NCBI GenBank assembly: GCA_963973915.1
Contig: CAXBBM010000005.1
Coordinates: 173,950-237,949, forward strand
DNA: 64,000 nucleotides
Direction: 5' to 3'
Source of the DNA: Polycyclovorans sp002706265
GTDB lineage: Bacteria > Pseudomonadota > Gammaproteobacteria > Nevskiales > Nevskiaceae
Shown here in pieces: positions 51,877-61,168 of this stretch. Each line of letters starts with the position of its first letter. Position 1 is the stretch's first letter. The notes below the pieces were generated by a model. That model was not told the DNA's origin. It saw nothing but the letters and a program-made list of their open reading frames with translations, and did not search any database. A program made the translations under genes and the position numbers.

Positions 51877-54800
51877 ATGGATTACACCGAGCTTCACTGC
51901 CTTTCATCCTTCAGCTTCTTGCGCGGCGCCTCCGCGCCGGATGAGCTGGCCGCCACCGCCGTCGCGCAGCAGTATCGCGGCCTGGCACTGACCGACGCGT
52001 GCTCGCTGGCCGGCGTGGTGCGCGCCTGGGATGAAGCCAAAAAGCACCCCAACTTCCGCTTCATCGTCGGCAGTGAACTTCAGCTCACCGATGGCCCGCG
52101 CCTGGTGCTGCTGGTCGAAGATCTGCGGGGCTACCAGACGCTGAGCCAGCTGATCACGCGCGCCCGTCGCGACACGCCCAAAGGCCACTATCGGCTTGCG
52201 GCGGCAGACCTGCCGGCCCTGCCCGGCCTGCAGGTGTTGTGGGCGCCGGGACGCGACCTGAACCCCGACACCGCCGGCTGGCTGCGCGCGCGGTTCGACC
52301 ACGTGCACCTCGCCCTGGCGCGTCATCGTGAGGCCGACGACCATCAACGCTTGACCCAGGCCAGGGCGCTGGCGCGACAGTTCGGCCTGCACCCGGTGGC
52401 GGTGGGCGAGGTGCATTACCACTGCCGAGAGCGAGGCCCCCTGCAAGACGTAGTCACCGCCCTGCGGCTGGGCAAGCCGGTCAGCCAGTGCGGCCGCGCC
52501 CTGTTTCCCAACCACGAGCGCCATCTGCGTTCCCTGTCAGAACTGCAGGCGCTGTACCCAAAGGCCTGGCTGCGCCAGACACAGGTGATTGCCGAACGCT
52601 GCACCTTTGGTCTTGACAGCCTGCGCTACCAATACCCGACCGAGCTGGTGCCACCGGGGTCAACGCCCACCACCCACCTGCGCGCGTTGACCGAGGCGGG
52701 CCTCGAACAACGCTGGCCCGCAGGGGCGCCCGCCAGGGTGCGGGCCACCGTAGAGCGCGAGCTTGCCCTGATTGCCGAGATGGAATACGAGAGCTTCTTT
52801 CTCACCGTCGAAGACCTGGTCCGCGAGGCCAGACGGCTGGGCATTCTCTGCCAGGGCCGCGGCAGCGCCGCCAACTCCGTGGTCTGTTACGCACTGGGCG
52901 TGACCGAAGTGTCACCCGATTTCAACGAACTGCTGTTCGAGCGCTTCGTGTCGAAGGAGCGCGGCGAGCCGCCCGACATCGACGTCGACTTCGAGCACCA
53001 GCGCCGCGAGGAAGTGATTCAGTACATCTATCGCAAATACGGGCGGCACCGCGCGGCGCTGGCCGCCACCGTCATCCATTGGCGGCCGCGCTCGGCGTTG
53101 CGCGACGTGGGCAAGGTGCTGGAAATGCCCAGCGACGTCATTGACCAACTCGCCAGGAACCATACCTGGTGGGATGCACCGGAACGCTGGCCCCTGCACC
53201 TGAGCAAACTTGGCGTGTCACCCGAAGACCCGCGCGTGCGGCAATGGCTGACCCTGGCGGTTGATCTGATCGGCCTGCCCCGGCACCTCTCGCAGCACGT
53301 CGGCGGTTTCATCATCGCCGAGCACTCGGTGGCCGATCTGGTGCCGGTTGAAAACGCCGCCATGCCCGATCGCAGCATCATCCAGTGGGACAAGGACGAC
53401 CTCGAATCACTGGGCCTGCTCAAGGTCGATGTACTGGCGCTGGGTATGCTCACCGCCATTCGGCGCAGCTTCGACGCCCTGCACGGCTGGGACGGACGAC
53501 GCCGCGGGCTGGCCGACATTCCCCGCCACTGTGACGCCACCTTCGCCATGCTCCAGCGCGGCGAGTCGCTGGGCGTGTTCCAGGTGGAGTCCCGCGCGCA
53601 GATGAACATGCTGCCGAGGCTCAAGCCGCGCACGCTGTACGACCTCACCATCCAGGTGGCGATCGTCCGCCCCGGTCCCATCCAGGGCGGCATGGTGCAT
53701 CCCTTCCTGAAGGCCCGGCAGGGCGTGGCGGTGCCCGAACTGCCCGACAAACCCGAGCTGCGCGCCGTGCTCGATCGCACCAGCGGCGTGCCCATCTTTC
53801 AGGAGCAGGTGATGCAGATTGCCGTGGTGGCGGCCGGCTTCTCGCCCGGCGAGGCCGATCAGGTGCGCCGCTCCATGGCGGCATGGAAGCGCAAGGGCGG
53901 GCTGGCGCATTTTCGCGACAAACTCATGGCCGGCATGGCCGCGCGCGGCTACGACCCCGCCTTTGCCGAGCGCATCTATCAGCAGATACTCGGCTTCGGC
54001 GCTTACGGCTTCCCCGAGTCCCACGCCGCCAGCTTCGCGCTGCTGACCTGGTTCTCATCGTGGCTGAAATGCCATCACCCGGCGGCGTTTTTCTGCGGGC
54101 TGATCAACAGCCTGCCGATGGGCTTCTACCCGATCTCGATGCTGGTGCGCGAGGCGCAGCGCATGGGCGTGCAGGTCAGCCCGGTAGACGTGCAGCACAG
54201 CCAGGTGGACTGTGTGCTGGTCCCCGATGCCGAGGGCCAGCCCGGCATCCGGCTGGGGCTGGCCCTGGTCGACGGCCTGGGCAGGCCCGGCGCCGAGCGC
54301 GTCGTCGCCGCGCGTATCAACCCGTATCGCGACGTGCCGACCCTGGCCCGCCGCGCCGGGCTGGACACCAAGACGCTCGAAGCCTTGGCCAAGGCCGACG
54401 CGCTTCAGGGCCTGGCAGGCCACCGCCATGCCGCGCGCTGGGCGGCGATGGAGCGGCGCGGCAGCATCCAGGCCGACCTGTTCGACGCCCCGCCGCCCGA
54501 AGCCGGGCACGCCGATCTGCTCGCGCCCAGCGAGGGCGCCGACATCGTGGCCGACTACCAGAGCACCGGGCTGAGCCTGCGCCGCCATCCGGTGGCCCTG
54601 CTGCGGCCGCGCCTGCAACCCTTGGGGGTGATCACCAACGCTGCACTGGCCACCGTGGCCGATGGCCGCAGCGTGCGCGTCTCGGGGCTGGCGATGTTCC
54701 GCCAGCGCCCGGGCTCGGCCAAAGGGGTGATGTTTCTCACGTTGGAAGACGAAACCGGCATCGTCAATCTGATCGTCCGCCCGGCGCTGGTCGACACCCA

Positions 54801-54948
54801 GCGCGCAGCGGCGGTGGCCGCGCAGTTCGTCATCGCCGAGGGCGTGCTGCAGCGCCAGGAAGGCATCGTGCACCTGATGGCGCGGCGCCTGCATGACCGT
54901 TCCCGCTGGGTGGGCGAACTGCCCTACCTGTCACGCGATTTTCATTGA
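51877..54948 (+). CDS. dnaE2: DnaE2, error-prone DNA polymerase
   Basis: DnaE2 is the polymerase of the SOS mutasome. The 1023-aa product starts MDYTELHCLSSFSFLRGAS (PHP domain), has the palm aspartates in PDIDVDFEHQRREEVIQYIYR, a helix-hairpin-helix region, and a C-terminal OB-fold (SVRVSGLAMFRQRPGSAKGVMFLTLEDETG). It is shorter than replicative DnaE, as expected. It lies downstream of lexA-imuA-imuB, but dmeF and a fragment intervene, so SOS control of this gene may need read-through or a separate promoter. Confidence 0.95.
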   Translation: MDYTELHCLSSFSFLRGASAPDELAATAVAQQYRGLALTDACSLAGVVRAWDEAKKHPNFRFIVGSELQLTDGPRLVLLVEDLRGYQTLSQLITRARRDTPKGHYRLAAADLPALPGLQVLWAPGRDLNPDTAGWLRARFDHVHLALARHREADDHQRLTQARALARQFGLHPVAVGEVHYHCRERGPLQDVVTALRLGKPVSQCGRALFPNHERHLRSLSELQALYPKAWLRQTQVIAERCTFGLDSLRYQYPTELVPPGSTPTTHLRALTEAGLEQRWPAGAPARVRATVERELALIAEMEYESFFLTVEDLVREARRLGILCQGRGSAANSVVCYALGVTEVSPDFNELLFERFVSKERGEPPDIDVDFEHQRREEVIQYIYRKYGRHRAALAATVIHWRPRSALRDVGKVLEMPSDVIDQLARNHTWWDAPERWPLHLSKLGVSPEDPRVRQWLTLAVDLIGLPRHLSQHVGGFIIAEHSVADLVPVENAAMPDRSIIQWDKDDLESLGLLKVDVLALGMLTAIRRSFDALHGWDGRRRGLADIPRHCDATFAMLQRGESLGVFQVESRAQMNMLPRLKPRTLYDLTIQVAIVRPGPIQGGMVHPFLKARQGVAVPELPDKPELRAVLDRTSGVPIFQEQVMQIAVVAAGFSPGEADQVRRSMAAWKRKGGLAHFRDKLMAGMAARGYDPAFAERIYQQILGFGAYGFPESHAASFALLTWFSSWLKCHHPAAFFCGLINSLPMGFYPISMLVREAQRMGVQVSPVDVQHSQVDCVLVPDAEGQPGIRLGLALVDGLGRPGAERVVAARINPYRDVPTLARRAGLDTKTLEALAKADALQGLAGHRHAARWAAMERRGSIQADLFDAPPPEAGHADLLAPSEGADIVADYQSTGLSLRRHPVALLRPRLQPLGVITNAALATVADGRSVRVSGLAMFRQRPGSAKGVMFLTLEDETGIVNLIVRPALVDTQRAAAVAAQFVIAEGVLQRQEGIVHLMARRLHDRSRWVGELPYLSRDFH

Positions 54949-54976
54949 CGATGAACCGCGTGCCGCGTGCCGCCGG

Positions 54977-56350
54977 TCAGCGCTTGTCCCAAGACAGTTC
55001 GGCCACCACCGGCAGCAACTGATCGCGCGCCGCCAGTTCGGCGCGCAGGGTCGAGAGCATGATGAACCCCCCCGCCAGTCGCCGGTGCAGAAAGATGATC
55101 TCGCGCGGCGGCACCCGGAAATGCACCGACAGGGCATTGCGCGACGCGATCCGGCCGGCGCGCATCGGCAGGTCCGACGCATGCCAGCGATACCGGCCGT
55201 CGGGGGTCAGAAGCGCCTGCGGAATGCGCCCGCTGTCGGGCGCTTCAAACGGCTCCACGATTTGAATGCACAGTTCGGCGAAGGCCTTCACCACCTGCGG
55301 CGGAAAGTGATCGTCCATCAGGCCAATGGCGATCGCACCGCGATGAATCTGCTCGGCATTGCGCGACAGCGCGCCCATCACGATGTCGCTGTACGACTCG
55401 ATGAAGCTGCGGCCGAACAGCCGGGTGGCGCCAAAGTCGAGCAGCACGATCTGGTCTTCGCCCGAATCGCGCGGCCGTATGCGGTAGTTGCCGAAGTGCG
55501 GGTCCGACTGGACCATGCCCCAGTCAAAGAACTCGGTCAGAAACAGTTCCAGAAAATGCTTGCCCAGCCGGTCACGGCGCGCCTGGTCCAGTGACTGGAT
55601 GTCGTGATGGCGCACCGACACCCCCGACTCGAAGGTGGTCGTCAGCACCCGGTCGTTGCTGTAGTCGCCCAACACCCGCGGCACGACGAAGCGGCTGTCG
55701 TCGGCAAGACGCTTCTGGAATTCATTGGTGAAGTTGGCTTCGCTGTCGTAATCGACCTCGCGGTGCAGCATCTCGCGGACTTCATTGAACACCGGGTCCA
55801 GGTCCACGCCCTTGGGCGCCAGCCGCGACAGGCCAACCAGCCGCGAGAGGCTGCGGATGTCGCTTTCGATGGCATCGGCCACGCCCGGATACTGAATCTT
55901 GATGACCAGCTCCAACCCGTCCTGCTTGCGCCGCGCCCGGTGCGCCTGCCCCAGCGAGGCGGCCGCCAGCGGCACTTCTTCGATGTCGAGTTCGCCCATG
56001 CGCTGGCGACCGATGGCGCGTTCGAGCACCGGGGCCACCACGCGCCAGTGCACCGAGGGCGTGTCGTCCTGCAGGCCCGACAACACGGCAACGGCCTCCG
56101 GCGGCAAGAAATACTGCCCGTACAGCGACAGCATCTGGCCGGCCTTCATCACGCTGCCCTTGAGCTGGCCCAGGGCATCGGCCAGTTCGGTGGCGCGCTC
56201 CACATAGAACGTCTGGTCCGCCGCCTTGCGGCCCTCGGCACTGCGGAACGCATTGGCCATGCTGTGCGCGACGAACCGCCCACCCGTGCCGATGCCCAGC
56301 TTGGTGAGGGCCAGATTCCGCTCGAAGGGCTTGGTTTTCAATGCCGACAT
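54977..56350 (-). CDS. AarF/UbiB-like protein (ABC1 atypical kinase)
   Basis: A 457-aa ABC1-family protein with the hallmark KGSVMKAGQ motif (64-72), an Ala-rich nucleotide-binding loop PLAAASLGQAHRA, and catalytic-loop-like DPHFGN and LLDFGATR. This family supports ubiquinone synthesis or lipid homeostasis in some members; this copy is not next to ubi genes, so the role is open. ATG 56350 is used instead of 56395. It is convergent with dnaE2 and divergent from the DUF6918 gene. Confidence 0.86.
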   Translation of the reverse strand: MSALKTKPFERNLALTKLGIGTGGRFVAHSMANAFRSAEGRKAADQTFYVERATELADALGQLKGSVMKAGQMLSLYGQYFLPPEAVAVLSGLQDDTPSVHWRVVAPVLERAIGRQRMGELDIEEVPLAAASLGQAHRARRKQDGLELVIKIQYPGVADAIESDIRSLSRLVGLSRLAPKGVDLDPVFNEVREMLHREVDYDSEANFTNEFQKRLADDSRFVVPRVLGDYSNDRVLTTTFESGVSVRHHDIQSLDQARRDRLGKHFLELFLTEFFDWGMVQSDPHFGNYRIRPRDSGEDQIVLLDFGATRLFGRSFIESYSDIVMGALSRNAEQIHRGAIAIGLMDDHFPPQVVKAFAELCIQIVEPFEAPDSGRIPQALLTPDGRYRWHASDLPMRAGRIASRNALSVHFRVPPREIIFLHRRLAGGFIMLSTLRAELAARDQLLPVVAELSWDKR

Positions 56351-56406
56351 GGTAGATTTTGCGCCCCTTGATCCCGACTCATCTTGATCGCCCACGGAGT
56401 TCCCTT

Positions 56407-56868
56407 TTGGCTTCCTTGTCAGAGATTCTACTGGCCTCGCCCCAGCGCGAAGCCTTGATTGCCGGCGGCGCCGAACTGCTCGAAAAAGCCATTGCCGAGC
56501 GTGGCGGCCTCACCGGCATGGCATACCGTACAGGCTACGCGATGATCAAGGCGGCCAAACCCGGCGCCGCGCGCCGTGCGTCCGTCGAGCTGATGCCCGG
56601 CTTTGCCGAGGCGCTGAATCCCTTGTTCGAACAGCACCTGCAACAGGGCGGCAGCGCCGAAACCTTCAGCCGCACCCTGCTCGGCAATGCAGACACCACC
56701 ATCACCCGCCTGATTGCCGTGGCCGACCAGCGCGTCGAAGGCAGTTCCGACCTGGTTCGCAAGACCTACGCGCGCTTTCGCGGCAATGCCGAGGCCGAAG
56801 TGGCGCGCATCCTGCCCGGTCTGGCGACCCTGATCGACCGCGTCATCGCCCGGCCCGAGCAGGTCTGA
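56407..56868 (+). CDS. DUF6918 family protein
   Basis: A 153-aa, mainly helical protein of unknown function. The start is TTG 56407, with GGAG 7 nt upstream, which gives MASLSEILLASPQREALIAG, the usual N-terminus of this family. An extension to 56359 has no ribosome site. The frame shows RTGYAMIKAAKPGAARRASVELMPGFAEALNPLF. It is divergent from the AarF-like gene (56 bp) and ends 2 bp before the convergent DUF1329 fusion gene. Confidence 0.78.
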   Translation: MASLSEILLASPQREALIAGGAELLEKAIAERGGLTGMAYRTGYAMIKAAKPGAARRASVELMPGFAEALNPLFEQHLQQGGSAETFSRTLLGNADTTITRLIAVADQRVEGSSDLVRKTYARFRGNAEAEVARILPGLATLIDRVIARPEQV

Positions 56869-56870
56869 GC

Positions 56871-59456
56871 TCAGCGGCTGTACGTGCGGCGTACCGCCGC
56901 CGGCAAGAATTCGTTGGTGCCGAACTTGAGCCCGTACTCGATGTGCGGAGACTCGGCGAACAGACGGTTGGCGAAGTAGCGTCCGTCCTTCAGGTCGTAG
57001 GTGATCACCGGCCGCGTCCAGGCGGCTTGGACGTCGTACTCGGCCACCAGATGGCCCTCCTGGAAGCGCCAGAGGTTGCCCTTGCGATCGTGGTTTTCGA
57101 CCATCACCACCGTCCATGAGTCTTCATCGACATAGAACACGCGCTTGCCGAAACTGTGACGCTCGCCGCCGCGCTCGGTGGCTTCGATCACCCACACCCG
57201 ATGCAGCTCGTAACGCGTGTGCTCGGGGTCGAAGGCCAGCGGCTGCAACAGGTCTTCGTTCTTCAACGGCGGCAGATTGAGCCGGTAGGCGTTGTAGGGA
57301 ATGTACATTTCGCGCTTGCCTTCCAGCTTCCACACGTAACGGTCGAACGCGCCGTTGTACATGTCGACCATGTCGATGAACTCCAACCCGTCAGAGCCGG
57401 GGAAGGGCTGGTCGTATCCCAGCGGTGGCACCCTGAACATGCGCCCCGCAGCGGCCAGCAGTACCCAGATATTGCGCGGCTGGCGCTCCGAGTCCAGCGT
57501 TTCGTGGAACAGCGCCACCACATCGGGCATGCGGCCCGGGGGCGCAATGTGGGTGATGCCCAGGGCCACGTAGTTCTCGGTTTCGGGGTCGGCCGTGTCA
57601 CGAATGTTGGCGTAGCGGAAATTCACCCGGAACACCTGCGTGTGCTCGCTGGAGAACGAACCGCTTTTCTGCACCACCGCCTGCTCGTTTTCGAGATTGA
57701 CGGTGTCGCCGCGGTAGCGCGTGCGGTGATTCCACATGATCTCGACGCCGCTGCTCGGCTGCGGGAACGGAAACCCCAGACGCGCGTCTTTCAGGGCATC
57801 AGGACTTTCCAGCTTCGCGGTTTCGGCATTCTTCGCGGTGGCCTGGTAGATCGCGCTGGGATAGCTGACCGAACGCCGCGTCGGGTACACCGGCAAGCGG
57901 TACCCGGGCACCTTCTTGAGCAGGTGCTGGTGCGAGCGTGTCAGCCGCTGGGCGTGCTTGGCCATGTTGTCGGCGGTGATGACAAACAGCGGCGCGTCGT
58001 CGGCATAGGGATCAGGCAGGGCCTTGCCCTTCACGAATCCGGCGGGACGCCGATCAGGCGTGATGCCGCCCGTCCATGCGGGAATTTCACCACTGGCATT
58101 GCCGGCGCGCTCGGCGCCCACCGGGGTGAAGCGCCCCCCACCACTCTGGCCTGCGGCATCGGCGCCCGCCGCCGGGCGGTTCGCTCGCGTGGGAATGGCG
58201 CCGTCCCCCGTGCCGATGCGCGAGGCCAGGCGCACGTCGCCGGCCTCACGTTCGCGGCGTTCGGCGGCAGCGGTCATGGCCAGTTCGCGGGCGCGTCCCG
58301 ACTCCAGATACTTCACCCATTCGCGCGCCAGCTCGGCCTGTTGACCGGGCGCGGCGGCGGCGCGGCGGAAGTTGGCCAGGGCGTCGTCTACATTTGCCTG
58401 CTGATACTGGGCGGTGGCCAGGCTCATGAGGCTGTCGGGCTCAGGCCCTTCAAGTGCGATCAACTGCTTGATCGATTCCGCCGCGTCGCCGTAGCGCTCA
58501 TTTTCCATTTGCAGTTGCGCCTGCACCCGCAGCAGTTCGGCATCGGCGCCGTCCTTCAGGGCGCGGCTGATTGCCGGCAGGGCCAACTGCGCCTCGCGCG
58601 CCGCCACGAACAACTGCGCCAGCAGCCGCCGATTGCCGCGATCATTCGGCAACTGCCGGTTGTCCATCCAGCCCTGCAACAGCGATGCGGCCTCGAACGG
58701 CGCGCCCAGCTCGGCCGCAAGCCCCACCAATCGCAGGCGATCGCTGGCCTCGTTCATGTAGCCCAGCCGCTGCGCCAGCTCCAGGGTCGCGGCCGCGCGC
58801 TGCTTGTTGCCCACGCGCAGGTAGACGGCCGCCAGGCGGGCCCAGTCGTCCCGCGCTTCGGGGGCCTCCCGCACCAGACGTTCCAGCAACGGCAGGGCGG
58901 CCTTGAACTGGTTGGTGGCCAGATAGGCGCCCATTAACGCGCGCCGCCAACTGATGTCGGCATTCTCGACCGCGTCGATCGCCGAGCGCAGCAGGGGAAT
59001 CGCATCGGCGTGGCGACGGTCTTGCAGGTAGGCGGCGGCCAGGGCCACACGGATTTCCGGCGGTGCGTTGCCACGCCGCACCTGTGCTTCCAGTGCGGGC
59101 TGGTTGCGCTTGAAATCGCCGCCGGCCATCAGCACCTGGCCCAGCATTTCGCGCATCTGCTCGGCCGCCGGGCCCGACAGCGCGTTGGTTTCAAGGGCCT
59201 GGCTCAGAAGTTCGGCGGCGCGCTGGTGATCGCCGGCCTTGGCCGCCTTGACCGCCAGCTCGCGCAGCAACAGCGCCCGTTGATACGGATCGGTGGTCTG
59301 CTTCAGCAAGGCTTCCGCCGACTGGCGCTCTTCGGCAGGCGGATTGGGCAGTTCACGCACCTCGCTGCGGTATTGCTGCGCCGACACCCCGCCGCAGACA
59401 CACAGCGCCAAGGCCGCACCCCAGATGCGCAGAGACCGCCCACGCATGATGCTCAT
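56871..59456 (-). CDS. TPR-DUF1329 fusion protein in the TonB operon
   Basis: An 861-aa exported protein: signal peptide (1-26, ending GVSAQ), TPR-like helical repeats (about 35-395), a linker (about 396-441) and a DUF1329 domain (about 442-861, from FTPVGAERAGNASGEIPAWTGG, with WNHRTRYRGD and IWVLLAAAGRMFRVPPLGYDQP). TPR proteins are usual last genes of TonB2/TtpC operons. DUF1329 is normally a separate exported protein related to lipoprotein-sorting (LolA-like) folds. The whole frame is open with no stop or frameshift at the join (near 58133). The ATG overlaps the tonB stop as ATGA. Confidence 0.85.
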   Translation of the reverse strand: MSIMRGRSLRIWGAALALCVCGGVSAQQYRSEVRELPNPPAEERQSAEALLKQTTDPYQRALLLRELAVKAAKAGDHQRAAELLSQALETNALSGPAAEQMREMLGQVLMAGGDFKRNQPALEAQVRRGNAPPEIRVALAAAYLQDRRHADAIPLLRSAIDAVENADISWRRALMGAYLATNQFKAALPLLERLVREAPEARDDWARLAAVYLRVGNKQRAAATLELAQRLGYMNEASDRLRLVGLAAELGAPFEAASLLQGWMDNRQLPNDRGNRRLLAQLFVAAREAQLALPAISRALKDGADAELLRVQAQLQMENERYGDAAESIKQLIALEGPEPDSLMSLATAQYQQANVDDALANFRRAAAAPGQQAELAREWVKYLESGRARELAMTAAAERREREAGDVRLASRIGTGDGAIPTRANRPAAGADAAGQSGGGRFTPVGAERAGNASGEIPAWTGGITPDRRPAGFVKGKALPDPYADDAPLFVITADNMAKHAQRLTRSHQHLLKKVPGYRLPVYPTRRSVSYPSAIYQATAKNAETAKLESPDALKDARLGFPFPQPSSGVEIMWNHRTRYRGDTVNLENEQAVVQKSGSFSSEHTQVFRVNFRYANIRDTADPETENYVALGITHIAPPGRMPDVVALFHETLDSERQPRNIWVLLAAAGRMFRVPPLGYDQPFPGSDGLEFIDMVDMYNGAFDRYVWKLEGKREMYIPYNAYRLNLPPLKNEDLLQPLAFDPEHTRYELHRVWVIEATERGGERHSFGKRVFYVDEDSWTVVMVENHDRKGNLWRFQEGHLVAEYDVQAAWTRPVITYDLKDGRYFANRLFAESPHIEYGLKFGTNEFLPAAVRRTYSR

Positions 59457-60217
59457 CGCCAGTTGTACGCGCAGTCTTCGGGGTTCATCGGCACACGTTG
59501 CTTCACCTCACGGGCCACCTTGCCGCGCTCGTAGATCCAGTTGCCGATGCTCTCGATGGCCGCGGCCTCGAAGACCCCGCGCGGATCGGCATCGATCAGC
59601 TTCACGTTTCGCACCAGGCCCGACGGCATGACCGTGAACATCACCTCCACCCAGCCGCGAATGCCCTTGTCGCACGCCCATTCGGGCATCTGCGGCCGGG
59701 CGGTCGACAACGGCACCACCGGCTTGCCGGTGAAGCCGCGACCGGTGCCGTCACCGCCCCCACCGGTGCCGCTGCCGCTGCCGGCAAAGCCCGCGAATGC
59801 CCCCGCATTGGCCAGGCCCACACCGGTGTTGATGCCGGAATTGACCGAAACGGCAATGTCACCGATCGCCGCAGTGTTAAGCGCCAGCGTGGGCACCCGT
59901 ACCTGCGGCGCCTTGGGCGCCGACAGGCCCGGCGGCGCGGCGGGCGGCGGCGGCGGCTCGGCCTCGGGGCTGAACATCGATTCCACCGTTTCGGGCGTTT
60001 CTTCCGGCGCCTTGACGATCTCGACCGGCGGCGTGCGCCGCTGCGCGTCCAGCGGCGCCTCGGGCGAACGCGTCATCCACGACATCCACAGGAACAGCGC
60101 GATCGCCACGCCCAGCGCAGCAATCGAGGCGAGCATGAGACGGCGACCGCTGCCGTCGTCCAGCAGCGAAGCGGCCAGCGGCGCCGAGGTCGGTTGGGAT
60201 GTGGCCGGTGTCGACAT
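59453..60217 (-). CDS. tonB: TonB-like energy transducer (TonB2 type)
   Basis: A 254-aa protein with an N-terminal membrane segment (LMLASIAALGVAIALFLWMSW), a Pro-rich then Gly-rich linker (GSGSGTGGGGDGTGRG) and a C-terminal TonB domain (RPQMPEWACDKGIRGWVEVMFTVMPSG). TonB couples the proton motive force to outer-membrane receptors. ATG 60217 follows exbD by 4 bp; a longer frame reaching 60271 is rejected. It sits in an operon with exbB, exbD and a TtpC-like gene. Confidence 0.88.
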   Translation of the reverse strand: MSTPATSQPTSAPLAASLLDDGSGRRLMLASIAALGVAIALFLWMSWMTRSPEAPLDAQRRTPPVEIVKAPEETPETVESMFSPEAEPPPPPAAPPGLSAPKAPQVRVPTLALNTAAIGDIAVSVNSGINTGVGLANAGAFAGFAGSGSGTGGGGDGTGRGFTGKPVVPLSTARPQMPEWACDKGIRGWVEVMFTVMPSGLVRNVKLIDADPRGVFEAAAIESIGNWIYERGKVAREVKQRVPMNPEDCAYNWR

Positions 60218-60221
60218 CACG

Positions 60222-60632
60222 CTACTTGCCCGGTGGCGCGGCGGCGATGGCCACGTCCCGCACACCGGCAAGGCGCGCCTGATCCATCACCTCGACCATC
60301 AGTCCGGCCCGGGCATCCCGGTCGGCCTGCACGATCACCGAGGCTTGCGGGTCTTCGGCACGGAGCTTCTGCACCACGGCGCGCAGGCCGCGAATGTCGA
60401 CCTGCTGGCGATCAATCCAGATCGCGCCCTCGGGCGAAATGGCGATGAGGATGTTGGTGCGTTCCTCGCGCTCTGCGGTCTCGGCGCTGGGACGGTTGAT
60501 CTCGATGCCGGCCTCACGAATGAATGAGGTGGTGACGATAAAGAAGATCAACATGATGAAAATGACGTCCAGCATGGGCGTCAGGTCGATGCCGGTCTCT
60601 TCACCGGGTGGCGCGTGGCGCTTGATCTTCAT
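60222..60632 (-). CDS. exbD: ExbD, proton channel subunit
   Basis: ExbD and ExbB form the proton-driven motor that energises TonB. The 136-aa product has a cytoplasmic N-terminus, one helix with the essential Asp in IDLTPMLDVIFIMLIFFIV, and a periplasmic domain. The ATG overlaps the exbB stop as ATGA (60629-60632). Confidence 0.93.
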   Translation of the reverse strand: MKIKRHAPPGEETGIDLTPMLDVIFIMLIFFIVTTSFIREAGIEINRPSAETAEREERTNILIAISPEGAIWIDRQQVDIRGLRAVVQKLRAEDPQASVIVQADRDARAGLMVEVMDQARLAGVRDVAIAAAPPGK

Positions 60633-61168
60633 GCCGTGATCTCGCGCACGCTCAGCGTGTCGCCAAAGTGTTCGGCCTCACGCTGCGCCCGCACCTGAAG
60701 CCGGTGAATGAAGAACAGGCCCGACAGCCCCACCACCATGCCGGCCATGGTGGGAATGGTGGCGCGCGACACGCCGCTGGCCATGGCGCGCGCGTCGGCG
60801 GTGCCCTTGAGCGCCATCACATCGAAGACCTGGATCATGCCGGTGACGGTGCCCAGCAGGCCCAGCATCGGGCAGATGGCGATCATCACCTGAATGGTCG
60901 GCAGGGTGCGGCTCATCGACAGCTTGATGCGTTCCAGCAGCGCCTCGCGAACCCGCCGCGCGGCCAGCGAGCTGCGTTCCGGACGGCTGTACCAATGGGC
61001 GCGCACGTCCCGCTCGACCTGCGGCAGCACGCGCCAGAAATACCAGGCGCGTTCCAGTATCAGCATCCACATGAGCACGGCCGCCGCGAAGATCACCAAC
61101 AGCACCTGACCGCCGGTGTCGAAGAAGGCCAGCAGCGTCAACCAGGGTTCGAGCAGCCAGTCGGTCAC
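60629..61168 (-). CDS. exbB: ExbB/TolQ/MotA family proton channel subunit
   Basis: A 179-aa ExbB-type protein with three helices (VLLVIFAAAVLMWMLILERAWYFW; MIAICPMLGLLGTVTGMIQVFDVM; ATIPTMAGMVVGLSGLFFIHRLQ). The motif LLGTVTGMI is shared with ExbB and TolQ. It follows the TtpC-like gene with an ATGA overlap and precedes exbD, forming the energising core of the TonB2 system. Confidence 0.93.
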   Translation of the reverse strand: MTDWLLEPWLTLLAFFDTGGQVLLVIFAAAVLMWMLILERAWYFWRVLPQVERDVRAHWYSRPERSSLAARRVREALLERIKLSMSRTLPTIQVMIAICPMLGLLGTVTGMIQVFDVMALKGTADARAMASGVSRATIPTMAGMVVGLSGLFFIHRLQVRAQREAEHFGDTLSVREITA

